A stretch of 64,000 nucleotides of DNA, taken from assembly GCF_905147045.1 (NCBI RefSeq), contig NC_065914.1, positions 4,650,001-4,714,000 of the forward strand. The letters are read 5' to 3'. The translations under genes and the position numbers were made by a program. Of the stretch, positions 9,197 through 18,722 are shown one piece after another (within the stretch, counting starts at the first letter, position 1; each line of letters starts with the position of its first letter). The notes under the pieces are model-generated. The model saw only the letters and a program-made list of their open reading frames with translations. It made no database searches and was not told the DNA's origin. Source of the stretch: Nymphalis io (Eukaryota > Arthropoda > Insecta > Lepidoptera > Nymphalidae).

Positions 9197-11280
9197 TGTA
9201 CGCCGTATGCCACGTATGCCGGTAGCTTGGAGAGAAGACTTCTGTGCCAGACCCTGTCGAAAGCCTTGGAGATATCGAGGCTGACAGCCAACGATTCTCC
9301 ATGCTTGTCGATAGCTTCACCCCAGAGGTGTGTTACGTACGCTAGAAGATCGCCTGTGGACCGTTTTGGTCGAAAACCGTACTGACGATCATTAATTAGA
9401 CAGTGATCTTCTAGGTAATGGATCAGTTGGTTGTTTAAAATCCGTTCCATCACCTTACAAAGTACTGAGGTGATAGCTATTGGCCGATAATTTGCCGGGT
9501 CAGACCGATCCCCTTTTTTGGGAACCGCTTGCACATTAGCTCTTCTCCAAGCCTCCGGCACACTTCCCGAAGAGAGAGAAAGTTGGAACAGGCGCGTTAA
9601 CACAGGAGACAGCTCCGCTGCGCACTTCTTCAGCACTATGGCTGGTATTCCATCGGGACCGCTAGCTTTCCGTACATCAAGTGATTGCAGCTCCGCACGC
9701 ACATCACGTTGCCTGATTTTAATGTCAGGCATCGTATGGCCACATGCAGGTATTGTAGGTGGCAGTGCACTACAATCATCGATGACGGAATTGTCGGCAA
9801 AGAGTTTAGCCAGGAGATCAGCTTGCTCTTGCGGACTGTGAGCTAGCGATCCGTCCGGATTTCTGAGCGGTGGCAGCGAAGGTTGGCAGAAATTGTTTTG
9901 CACAGACTTGGTCAGACGCCAGAAGCTACGGGAGCCCCTAGGATGCGAAACAAGGTCATGACCAATCTGTACAATGCGCTGTGCATCCGCTCTCGTGTAT
10001 GCCTTTCTACAGGACTTGGAATTTTTATTATAGTTTGCTTTCAGTGAGTCAATGTTAGATGCCCCGCTAATGCAGCCGTTGATCCACTTGCGATATGCCG
10101 CCTGCTTAGCTGATACAGCATCGGCACATTCACGAGTGAACCAACGGTTACGCGTACTCCTACTGACGAGATCTGAGCTAGGAATGTAGTATTCCATTCC
10201 CAGCATGATCTCGCCAGCAACAGCAGCGGCACTAGCTGTCGGGTCATTCCCACTGAAGCAACGCTCCTTCCAAGGGACCGACGCATAGTAATCGCGCATA
10301 CCGTCCCAATCCGCCGACTTATAGTGCCAAACGCGACGTTTGCATACCGCTAGTGGCGGCAGCTTGGCCTGTGGCACTCTGGTAGAAATAAGGCTGTGAT
10401 CCGAAGAGCCAAGAGGAGCCTGAACCACAACCTGATATTCCACCGGGTGAGAAGTCAGCAGAAGGTCCAGTAGAGAAGGTGCTTGCCCATCAATGTCTGG
10501 GATCCTGGTGGGCTGATCAACCAGTTGGGTCAAGTCATGTGTGAGAGCAAAAGCATGAGCAGTCCTTCCAGCATGGTCAGTTTTGAGGGATTTCAACCAG
10601 GATTCGTGGTGAGCATTAAAGTCCCCCAAAAACACCAATTCCGCGTTAGGAAATTGCTCTTGCGCAGCATCTGCCACCCGACTAAGATGGTCAAATAGTC
10701 GGCTTGTCTCCAAGTCACCATTGTGGGATCTGTAGAGGCACACGTAGACTCGGCTCTGACGAACCAGGTCCACACGTACCACCAACATGGAGAAGGAGGG
10801 GTCCTCCAAGCAGCGCAGTCGGTGACAGCAAACATCCGTCCTGACGAACAAGCATACTCCGGCTTTCGCTTTGAAGGATTCTTCAAGCGTGTAGCCGGGA
10901 TAATTAAGGTAGCTGGTATCGGCAGGACGGAGTATTTGTGCTGTCTCCGTTGGCCGTGCTGTCTCGAGATGGTGGTGGACAGCGTTGAGGTTAGTGTGGA
11001 GTCCTCGGATGTTAGAGAACTCGACCTCAAACAGCGAGGGTATGGTGGGGGTGAGCACCGCTGTACGACCGTTATTTCTTTTTTGTTGCGCCATTTGGGA
11101 GAAATTAAATGGAAAAGAGACGTGAAGCGAGCGATGTATTGCCACGATAGGGATGGGCAAAGTGTGGAGGCGTGTTTCCCCAAGTGGTTGCCAAAAGGAA
11201 AAATACACTGACCCGCCGGACGGAAGGGCCCCCGAACCCCCCCGGAAGTGGCCGCCGGGACCCCACCTACCGGTCACCAA
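9103..11280 (-). CDS. Endonuclease and N-terminal RT of the CR1/jockey-like LINE
   Basis: The open frame of up to 725 codons has a likely start at the ATG at 11094 (CAAATGGCGC context, MAQQKRNNGR). The endonuclease occupies about the first 250 residues after it (FSNIRGLHTNLNA, VFLGDFNAHHESWL, SSDHSLIST). The RT N-terminus follows (VRAELQSLDVRKASGPDGIP, DPANYRPIAITSVLCKVME, YGFRPKRSTGDLL, VSLDISKAFDRVWH). After SKLPAY the frame jumps across the deletion into non-homologous residues, so the ORF is truncated before the catalytic YADD. Confidence 0.85.
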   Translation of the reverse strand: MVTGRWGPGGHFRGGSGALPSGGSVYFSFWQPLGETRLHTLPIPIVAIHRSLHVSFPFNFSQMAQQKRNNGRTAVLTPTIPSLFEVEFSNIRGLHTNLNAVHHHLETARPTETAQILRPADTSYLNYPGYTLEESFKAKAGVCLFVRTDVCCHRLRCLEDPSFSMLVVRVDLVRQSRVYVCLYRSHNGDLETSRLFDHLSRVADAAQEQFPNAELVFLGDFNAHHESWLKSLKTDHAGRTAHAFALTHDLTQLVDQPTRIPDIDGQAPSLLDLLLTSHPVEYQVVVQAPLGSSDHSLISTRVPQAKLPPLAVCKRRVWHYKSADWDGMRDYYASVPWKERCFSGNDPTASAAAVAGEIMLGMEYYIPSSDLVSRSTRNRWFTRECADAVSAKQAAYRKWINGCISGASNIDSLKANYNKNSKSCRKAYTRADAQRIVQIGHDLVSHPRGSRSFWRLTKSVQNNFCQPSLPPLRNPDGSLAHSPQEQADLLAKLFADNSVIDDCSALPPTIPACGHTMPDIKIRQRDVRAELQSLDVRKASGPDGIPAIVLKKCAAELSPVLTRLFQLSLSSGSVPEAWRRANVQAVPKKGDRSDPANYRPIAITSVLCKVMERILNNQLIHYLEDHCLINDRQYGFRPKRSTGDLLAYVTHLWGEAIDKHGESLAVSLDISKAFDRVWHRSLLSKLPAYVAYGVQCMVDTTDAQWLGGRKLRRGGRILSLNSIGR

Positions 11281-11633
11281 CCGGCACGACGGTTCACCCC
11301 GAGATTATGCGTGGCCTGGTGGGGCAGCCTCACGAGCTGGTTAGGCACGCTCGGGCCCCTGTACTATGCCACGGGCGGCCAGCGGAACAGCCGTTTCTTC
11401 GGGTCTCCCTGACCGGCAGGTCAATACAGTTTCCCCCGGCATTGGTTCAACAGCCGTCTCCAACCGGACCAACACCCATCGCGGCAATACTCGCTCGGGC
11501 TCTGGCTGTACGCTGGCTGACCTCGAAACGCGGCTGCAAGCCACTTCACGAGTTTTTCACCATGCGTACGGTGGTAACAAGCCAGGCGGATGTTAGCATC
11601 CTACCACCAGGTGAGCAGATGGTCGCTCAGATA

Positions 11634-11665
11634 TCCCTTAGTCGCCTCTTACGACACCCATGGGA
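11634..11665 (-). promoter_or_regulatory. 5'-leader stem-loop of the CR1/jockey-like LINE
   Basis: The minus strand reads TCCCATGGGTGTCGTAAGAG followed by GCGACTAAGGGA. TCCC/GGGA form an outer stem and GTCG/CGAC an inner stem. The core GGGTGTCGTAAGAGGCGACT is shared with the RTE leader at 390-425, although the two LINEs belong to different clades. Confidence 0.45.
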
Positions 11666-11697
11666 AAGAGAGGGGCAGTGAAATGTATTCTTTCTCC

Positions 11698-11815
11698 GTC
11701 ACTGCACGGACTGTACTCTTGAAATATTATTTTTGTTATGTTCAATGTCGCGTATCACTTTCTGACATTTTACGACTGTTTTCCGCGGTGATCGAGTTTG
11801 TTCTTACAGAATAGC
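11698..11815 (+). mobile_element. Right half of the MITE split by the LINE
   Basis: CTCTTGAAATATTA, then TGACATTTTACGACTGTTTT and CCGCGGTGA, to the terminal GTTCTTACAGAATAGC match the right half of the MITE at 63811-63986. The MITE abuts the stop codon of the HDHD1-like gene at 11824. Confidence 0.7.
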
Positions 11816-11823
11816 CTACTGAA

Positions 11824-14800
11824 TTACGGTGGATTTTCTTCAATTCTGCTGTATCGTCTGGGAGTATCATCAAATGGCGGTAGACCAAATAGCTCTGGTT
11901 GGAAGTCCATTAGAGATTTGATGACGATTGTCGCGTGACGTGTGTGTTCTCGATCGAGACGTGAGTCAGGGATCATGACTACCTGGGTAAGGTACCAATT
12001 AAGCATCACCAATTTTTATTAAGCTAATTATAAAGAGTCAAATGGACCTGTTGGTGTGATCACCACTGCGTATAGATTCCTATTTCCATTCATCTTGGGA
12101 ACTATAATGTTATTTCTCTTGTGCCTGTAATAACACTGGCTCACTCAGCCTTTAAGGCAAAACACAACTATACTAAGTATTGCTGTTTAGCGGTTGAATA
12201 TTTGATGGGTGTGTGCTACTTACTCAGACATACTTGCATAAAGACATACACAGATACACTCAGACATAATTGAAGTAATTCCTATTATAAAAAGAAATAT
12301 AATAACATTGCGATGTAACTTAATGTTATAAATACATAAATTTTACCTGCATTCCTGCTTCTACAGCTGACGTCACACCAACTGATGAATCTTCAAATAC
12401 AAGACACTGTAATTTAAACAGTCCTTATTATAAACTATACTCAATAATAATAATACATATGTAATCAACATAACACTTGGAAATATTTTCTAATTAAGAT
12501 GGTAATGAGCTGAACTTATTGTACTTGACCTGTCTTTTATATTCTTTTACATATGGGTGAATAAGAGGTCTTTGTACGCTAGTTGTGCAATGCTATTGAA
12601 CGAACCGAGCTTGGTAAGTAAACGAATAAATTTGATTTCTTTACATTTTTAAATAGCATACAGTGTAACCTGTTTCGGTTTCGGCTTATCAGGAAATCTG
12701 GATGCTGCCACCAGGTATATGTCAGGTTTTGGCTTCCCTCGGGACACTTCTGGATCTGTCACGCTTACCTTGATTGAAACAACAATAACAAACTTCGTTA
12801 TTATATAAACAAAAAATAATCTTGTATAATAAGTTTATATTTTAACTTTTTATTAATAAGCCACTGCTACTTATATCACAAATATATTACAAACAAATAT
12901 AGACAGAGGTCCCTGTTACCAGGGAGCGCCGTGCGTCTCCGACATACCAATACAACAACAGCGCGGCAGGCGGCGCACGTTTTATATACGCGTTTGCACG
13001 TTTGAGTATGATTGGTTATGTAGAATTGAACTCAACTTACATAGGAAGAATCTAAGTCTTTGAAGCTGTTTTTTCACTTTTATTTGTTCCTTTAAGCTTT
13101 CAATCATCATCATTTTACAGACTATCATTTATAGGTAGCTGAAGTTTCAGCTAATTCAACTGAACAGTTATTTTATAGCATTTTTTTTCGAATAAATGTT
13201 CGATATGATTCTATAAAGTGACATAACTTTTTATTTATAAACCGATTGAAATAAAACAAACATTAAATTTTAAGTGAAGATTGGCACAATAGCTTATTGA
13301 AAACCGCACCCATATCAGTTAAGCCATTTCTAAGATTAGCTTGTACAAATACACAGAGACAAAAATTGTAACAATCATTATTTTGGGTTCTAATGCGTTG
13401 ATAAAAACCCCCAAATAATAGTTTTGCTCATAAACCTTGATACATACTTTGTGATGAAATAAACCAAACAGCTTCGGTCTGGCCGTAGCATGAAGTCTAA
13501 CCGCTTGCTCAGTTGAATTCGTCGCTAACGCCGTTGGAATCTTGCTGTCGTGGAGATGAGTTAGAAGACGTTCTGCTCCTGAGTTATAACTTTAATTAAT
13601 GTGATTTGCGGATAAGACTTTTTGGTTTGCATGCCGGAAAATACTTCAAAAACATAACCTGGCCCATAGGTGAAGGACCGATTTATATAAAAATCAAGCA
13701 TAAACAGACTTTGTTGGCAAATATCCTCTGTATTCATTTACTATAGGTGCTCAACTTTCATATATATAATTTGGATCCATGAACTAATTTCGTGCTCGAC
13801 GGTTAAATAAAACATCATAAAGACTATTCCAACCAGGATTATTTATTTATTTAGGAAATCAGCATGTGTGATTGCGTCCATCAATCTACAATAGAATAAA
13901 GTATTGGAATCAGCTTCAAACCTTAAGAATACTTTTCACTGGTGGTAGGGCTTTGTGCAAGCTCGTCTGGGTAGGTAGGTACCTCCCACTTATCAGATAT
14001 TCTACCGCAAAACAGTAGTACTTGGTATTGTTATGTTCTGGTTTGAAGGGTTAGTGAGCCAGAGTAATTACAGGCACAGGGGATATAACATCTTAGTTCC
14101 CAATTTTGGTTGGAGATGGTTAACATTTCTTATATTGCCAATGTCTATGGGCGTTGTGTGTGTGTAATGTCGCGTCCACCTACCTATAATATAAAAAGAA
14201 CGCCTGTCCAGCAGTAGAGCATTTATAAATAAATAACCTTTTTGTAACGGCGCACTCGGCAACAATTTCTCAGCTAAATCTCCCAATTGCTTTTCAAATT
14301 CATTAATGGATATCGGCATTTTCAATTCATTGACTATAGTTTCACAAATTTGTCTATCAGTTACACCGTACATCTGCAAAGTTTTGAATTAGCGTAGTCG
14401 ATATCAATACCCTTTAAACTAATTTTCTAATTATTTTAAGTCATTTAGATCGACGCGAGGCCGTTGGAGCAAACGTGTTTTAGGGTGGAGACTGCGGATC
14501 GGCAAACGCAAGGGCGTTCTCCAGCCAGGTTGACAGATGACCTAAAGATGGCGAGAATATACCAAAATATAGTAGTGAACCGAGTAAATTCATTATACAT
14601 AATTGCTTTTTTCGACCATAAGGCTTGTGTATTCCTATCATTGATCACGGTGGCTGTTCTGCATGAAAATACGGAGGCATTGGCCATTGCGGAGGATTCA
14701 CGTAAAGGCGTTTTAAAAGCGATAAAAAGGGCGCTACGTACTCGAAGTCAAACTTCTACTCGCATAAGTTTAACTACCTCACAGTCAATCGCTTTAAATT

Positions 14801-14950
14801 TAGTAAAAGGAAAGTACTACTAAATAATATACATATAAGTTCATGTTAAAGTACATAAATCACATACCCTGACTTGTAAATCTTTTGTATATACTCTGTT
14901 ATATTTTTCGCATATTTCCTTTATCATTTTATGGTAAATAACTTCAGAAT
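11824..14950 (-). CDS. HAD-type phosphatase, HDHD1/pseudouridine-5'-phosphatase-like
   Basis: Six minus-strand exons with consistent phases are 14950-14868, 14373-14238, 13578-13448, 12768-12670, 12406-12347 and 11982-11824 (stop TAA). The translated pieces follow the HDHD1 family in order: SEVIYHKMIKEICEKYN; MYGVTDRQICETIV...PSAPLQKG; GAERLLTHLHDSKIPTALAT with motif II in ATNSTE; DPEVSRGKPKPDIYL with the motif III Lys; CLVFEDSSVGVTSAVEAGMQ with the motif IV acidic pair; and VVMIPDSRLD...FQPELFGLPPFDD. Family members dephosphorylate small phosphorylated metabolites, for example 5'-pseudouridine monophosphate, with Mg2+ in the cytosol. The first exon, which should carry the nucleophile motif DxDG and end in phase 1, was not found upstream. 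All introns contain repeat debris, and a MITE plus LINE lie directly after the stop. Confidence 0.85.
12107..12255 (-). mobile_element. SINE family B fragment
   Basis: This is a diverged partial copy (AACTATAATGTTATTTCTCTTGTGCCTGTAAT.. to ..GATGGGTGTGTGCTAC) in an intron of the HDHD1-like gene. The family is described at 18831. Confidence 0.65.
12895..13035. other. GC-richer intronic patch
   Basis: A locally GC-rich block (GCGCGGCAGGCGGCGCACG and surroundings) lies in the intron between exons at 12768 and 13448. It has no open frame that fits the flanking phases. It may be a repeat remnant. Confidence 0.25.
13937..14190 (+). mobile_element. SINE family B copy, degraded
   Basis: It starts ACTGGTGGTAGGGCTTTGTGC and includes GTGAGCCAGAGTAATTACAGG and TTGGTTGGAGATGG. 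The 3' part is rearranged around 14140-14190. It lies in an intron of the HDHD1-like gene. Confidence 0.7.
14455..14560 (+). mobile_element. RTE C-terminal tail fragment
   Basis: CCGTTGGAGCAAACGTGTTTTAGG and CGGATCGGCAAACGCAAGG resemble the last coding part of the RTE at 346-3515 (RWSRRVLEW, RIGKR). Downstream it opens into a 119-codon frame (14464-14823) whose remainder I do not recognise. It is intronic to the HDHD1-like gene. Confidence 0.6.
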
Positions 14951-15102
14951 CTAGAAATTATAGGTGCCGGGTTCAATAACATTTGATTATATATTTAAAG
15001 ATGACTGTCAAATAAAACTCAGAAAAAACCTGGAGAAGCTAGAAGTGCGTTTTTTATTAAGAAGGAAGGTACATTGGCGCTGGAAGAAGTATAAACCCTT
15101 CC

Positions 15103-15235
15103 TTGCCAACCTTAGGAACTAACATGAAATGTCCCTTGTGCTTGCACACTGGTTTATTCGCCCTTCAAACCCGAACAAAAAATTCTAAGCATTGCGGTTT
15201 GGCGGTTAAATATATAATGAATATGTGAATAGTGA
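15103..15235 (-). mobile_element. SINE family B fragment
   Basis: This is a diverged partial copy (CCAACCTTAGGAACTAACATG ... GGCGGTTAAATAT). Confidence 0.55.
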
Positions 15236-15339
15236 TTACAGAATCAGATAGGCTTACACAGGGGGCCCCACCAAGTGTACAATTCCGTGCCTTGGAAACC
15301 ACATAAAGCCAATGGCAATACGGCTGATCTTGTTTTGGT

Positions 15340-15600
15340 CGTATTGGATTTGCCGTCCTATCAGATTATGGAAGTGAAGGAATAGTGTGCACCTATGTTT
15401 GCGCACACTTGTTCACTACATGTTCAGCGCAGGTGGCTACCCTTGATCACCCTCTGATGACGTCATATCCACTCTCCGACGTTGTGTGTGTAGCGCGAAT
15501 ATAAAATACTTTGTCGTTTCTATGGGTTTATATGGGTGTACATATGTACACACACGGAGAAACGACACAGCAAAAACTGATTATTTTAGTTACTGGCAAA
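15340..15600. repeat. Dispersed repeat piece and perfect palindrome
   Basis: 15380-15480 resembles fragments at 35700-35800, 37880-38010, 48285-48400 and 58255-58350 (GTGTGCGCAAACACAGATGCAC type, and ATTTCGGCC...CTCTCAATATCGAGG type). 15536-15551 is the perfect palindrome GTGTACATATGTACAC, nested between TGTCGTTTCT (15512-15521) and AGAAACGACA (15558-15567). Confidence 0.5.
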
Positions 15601-15711
15601 CGTTCTTATTTTTATTATATTTCGATGAACCTTTATGTTTTATTGGTTTTCTGTAATTATAAATTATTTTAGCGTATATGAGTGTTTTACTCATACGACG
15701 TACGCATGTGG

Positions 15712-16060
15712 CTTTTTTTTTAATGTATAGGCTAGCGCTTGACTGTTATCACACCTGATGAAAAGTGAGATACAGTCTAAGATGGAGGGCGCTTGCCTAG
15801 AAGATGCCTATTCACTCTTGACTTGAAGGTACCCATATTGCAGGCGGTGGGGAAAACGGAGGTTTGGTATTCCAGACCTTGGCGGTGCGTATCAGAAACG
15901 AGGAAGCAAATCGTTTCGTACGTGTCTTAAATACGTCAACTACGTACGGGTCCAGATTTTTTCGATGCCTCGCAGTTTCGTGGTAAACGGTGACGGGGGA
16001 ACCAAATTAAATTGTACCTGAGCACACTCCGAAATATAGCCGCCGCGTGTGGAGGGGGTA
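15712..16060 (-). mobile_element. 3' end of a jockey-like LINE
   Basis: On the minus strand the reading includes TYETICFLVSDTHRQGLEYQ and FKSRVNRHLLGK, then CTTTCATCAGGTGTGATAAC and poly(A). Relatives are at 25670-26105 and 28548-28756. Only the extreme C-terminus and 3' UTR remain. Confidence 0.7.
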
Positions 16061-16625
16061 TCGGTTGTTAGGTCATATCGTCAGATGCAATTTACATGTC
16101 AACCTGCTTTATCCAATCGTCCTAGGTACCATTTACTCGTCACATGAATATGTGTCGCCAAGAAGCCTTACCGGAATACCACAGATAAGGGTAAATGATG
16201 GAATTTAACCAGTGGCAGAATAGAAATAATATAGTTCCCAAGTTTGGTAGAAAATTAACGATATTTGGGATGATTAATACTCACACAGCTCCAATGTTTA
16301 GAGCCGTGGTGACCACTTATCCATGGCACATTTGCCTGGCCACACGATAAAAAATAGTATAGCTTTCACAATGAACGCTATCCTTATTACCTTATCATTG
16401 TTAATATTAATTGTCGGTTGTATATTTAAATGCGATTGACCCCAGTGCTATGACACTATTATTTATTAAATTAAACATTTATTAATATATTTATTGGAAT
16501 AGGCATATCTAAAGTACATATATTAAACACTTTAGAAATTAGTATTATCATATCATAAAATGTAATACGGGCTTGTATATATATATATATATATAAATAA
16601 AAAGAAAAAATTACATTAGCAGCAA

Positions 16626-16930
16626 TAAGTAACAGCCTGTGAATGTTCCACTGCTGGGCTAAGGCCTCCTCTCCTTTTTTTGCGGAAAAGGTTGGAAATT
16701 ATTCCACCACGCTGCTCCAATGCGGGTTGGTGGAATACACATGTGGCAGAATTTCAGTGATATTTGACACATGCAGGTTTCCTCACGATGTTTTCCTTCA
16801 CCGTCAAGCACGAGGTGAATTTTTATAAACACAAATTAAGCACATGAAAATTCAGTGGTGCTTGCCCGGGTTCGAACCCACGATCATCGGTTAAGTTTCA
16901 CGCGTTCTAGCCACTGGGCCATCTCGACTC
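16626..16930 (-). mobile_element. SINE family A copy
   Basis: This is a near full-length minus-strand copy from the GTAACAGCCTGTGAATGTTCC end to the tRNA-like head CACTGGGCCATCTCG. Confidence 0.8.
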
Positions 16931-16974
16931 TTAGCAAAACTATTCTTTTATTTTTACTTCAAAACCGTTTTTGA

Positions 16975-17175
16975 CCACCTGGAGATATATTATGTACAAG
17001 TGTGGTCCTAAATACAGGTGTACTCTCTATTCCTTCACGTGAATCACCGTAGTGTTAATACTGCTTGATACTGATTTTGAAAAACCTATTTTTACTTTTA
17101 ATGGTCCAAACCAGGATTTGAACCAAAGATCTCGGGATCTGCGGCCTTATGTTATTAGACCAACGAGAAAGTCAA
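16975..17175 (-). mobile_element. tRNA-headed SINE, third family
   Basis: The minus strand has TTGGTCTAATAACATAAGGCC (A-box region) and GGTTCAAATCCTGGTTTGGACC (B-box region). A related element is at 37880-38190. It is not a functional tRNA because the arms do not pair. Confidence 0.5.
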
Positions 17176-17254
17176 TGTCTTTGTAACATTACATAAAATT
17201 TTATAGGTCCTGACATATGAATTTATCGTTTTGTACGGAAGGAATATAAAGTCT

Positions 17255-18060
17255 TTTTTTTTTTGTAAAATGTATTTAATTAATCAAAGTATGCACCGTT
17301 GTTATCTATGCACTTTTGCCATCTCATAGGTAGTTCATTGATCCCTTTACTAAAAAAACCATGGGGGCGAGAATCAATAAACTCTTTGAAACCGGAAAAA
17401 ATGGTAATCTGTTGGAGCAAGGTCTGGGGAGTACGGTGGATGTCGCAGACATTCCAATTGTAGCTCATCTAACTTAGTGGTTGTTTGTTGTGCAGTGTGT
17501 GGTCTTGCGTTGTCGTGAAGCAGCAGTGGCCTAGAGCGATTGACCAATCTCGGTTGTTTAGCAGCTAGTTCTTCCTTCATAGTTTGTAGTTGCTGACAAT
17601 AGATATCTGCCGTAATCGTTTGGCTAGATTTTAGAAAGCTGTAGTGAACGACACCGGCGCTAGTCCACCAAACACTCACAAGTAACTTTTTCTGAGTCAA
17701 TTTTCGTTTAGGGCAGGATTTGGCTGGGTCTCCAGGGTTCAGCCATTGCGACGAGCGCTTCCGATTATCGTACAGTATTCACTTTTCATCACAAGTAATG
17801 ATTCGATTTAAAATCCCTTCATTATTGTGTCGATTGAGCAAAGTAACACAGCAGTCGACGCGTGTTTGCAAGTTCGATTCACTCAATCCATGAGGTACCC
17901 ATCGTTCAAGTTTTTTTACTTTCCCGATTTGCTTGAGGTGGATTAATATATTTTTATCACCTACCCCGAGGCCCGCAGCTATCTCGGAAGTGCACGATAG
18001 CCTTTAAATCTTCATTTTACACTTTGGTACGGCCGTTCACGGGGTTGGTTCTGAACAAAA
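17255..18060 (-). mobile_element. Mariner transposase relic
   Basis: The minus strand encodes pieces of a mariner (IS630/Tc1/mariner) transposase: ILNRIITCDEK, KRKLTQKKLLVSVWWTSAGV (within 17374-17700), catalytic LLHDNARPHTA and HPPYSPDLAPTDYHFF, then FKEFIDSRP...MRWQKCIDNNGAYFD ending at 17280. CDEK is followed by TGA where the family has Trp, and there are several frameshifts, so the copy is dead. A T-rich tract lies at 17254-17264. The terminal inverted repeats were not defined. Confidence 0.85.
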
Positions 18061-18189
18061 CGCTAATTTCATATGTAAGAAAGGATATATCACTCGGGTT
18101 TTGTTTGAGATTACATTTCTACAAAAGACAGATAACTCTGTCCGCAACGAGATCGATAATCATAATGGTAATGTTATAAACGTCTTTAA

Positions 18190-18548
18190 AACTTCTCTCT
18201 AATTCCTGCTTCCCCTTTCCTTCATAAGTCTAAGCGAGCTGGCTCTCAATGTCACCACCTAACTGTGACATCAATTCCATCGCACACAAAGAAATTTGGC
18301 AACTCCTTTCTTTGTCGCACTTCCAAAAAATGGAATTCCTTACCAGCTTACGTGTTCCCCTCCTCTTACAATCCGGGTTCCTTCAAACGAGGCGTGAAGA
18401 GGCATCTTGCGGGCCGGCAAGGCGGGGGCGGCAGTGCAGAACATTCTTCCCGACTGTACTGGCCGTCGTCGCGTTTAGACTCTACTACCACTTACTATCA
18501 GGTGGAGTAAAGTCATTTGCCCTCCCGGCACATATAAAAAAAAAAAAA
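18190..18548 (+). mobile_element. 3' fragment of the CR1/jockey-like LINE family
   Basis: This plus-strand fragment, 5' truncated, codes for SIPSHTKKFGNSFLCRTSKK and RGVKRHLAGRQG. It continues into the 3' UTR CTACTACCACTTACTATCAG and ends in CTCCCGGCACATATAAAAAAAA. Confidence 0.85.
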
Positions 18549-18722
18549 TACATCGAACCATGTAAGCTCGCTCTTATTATATCGTTTTATAAAATGAAGT
18601 TTGATTGAGAAGAGAAGAATTGAAATGAGAGTTTAAATTGAGTTCTCATATCTGTATAAGAAATATTTTTTTTATATATTTCGAATGTATATCCGACGTA
18701 ATTATAAATTGATTTTTCTCAG

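Larger units (their letters stand above)
8232..11697 (-). mobile_element. CR1/jockey-like non-LTR retrotransposon, internally deleted
   Basis: On the minus strand the element runs from a leader near 11690, through a GC-rich 5' UTR, an endonuclease/RT region (11280 down to 8357), and a 3' UTR ending CTCCCGGCGATAT plus poly(A) at about 8232-8258. Members of the same family lie at 18190-18548, 41850-42238 and 61853-62778. Compared with 61853-62778, this copy lacks about 200 bp around positions 9190-9225, removing the YADD catalytic motif and shifting the frame, so it cannot encode an active RT. Confidence 0.85.
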
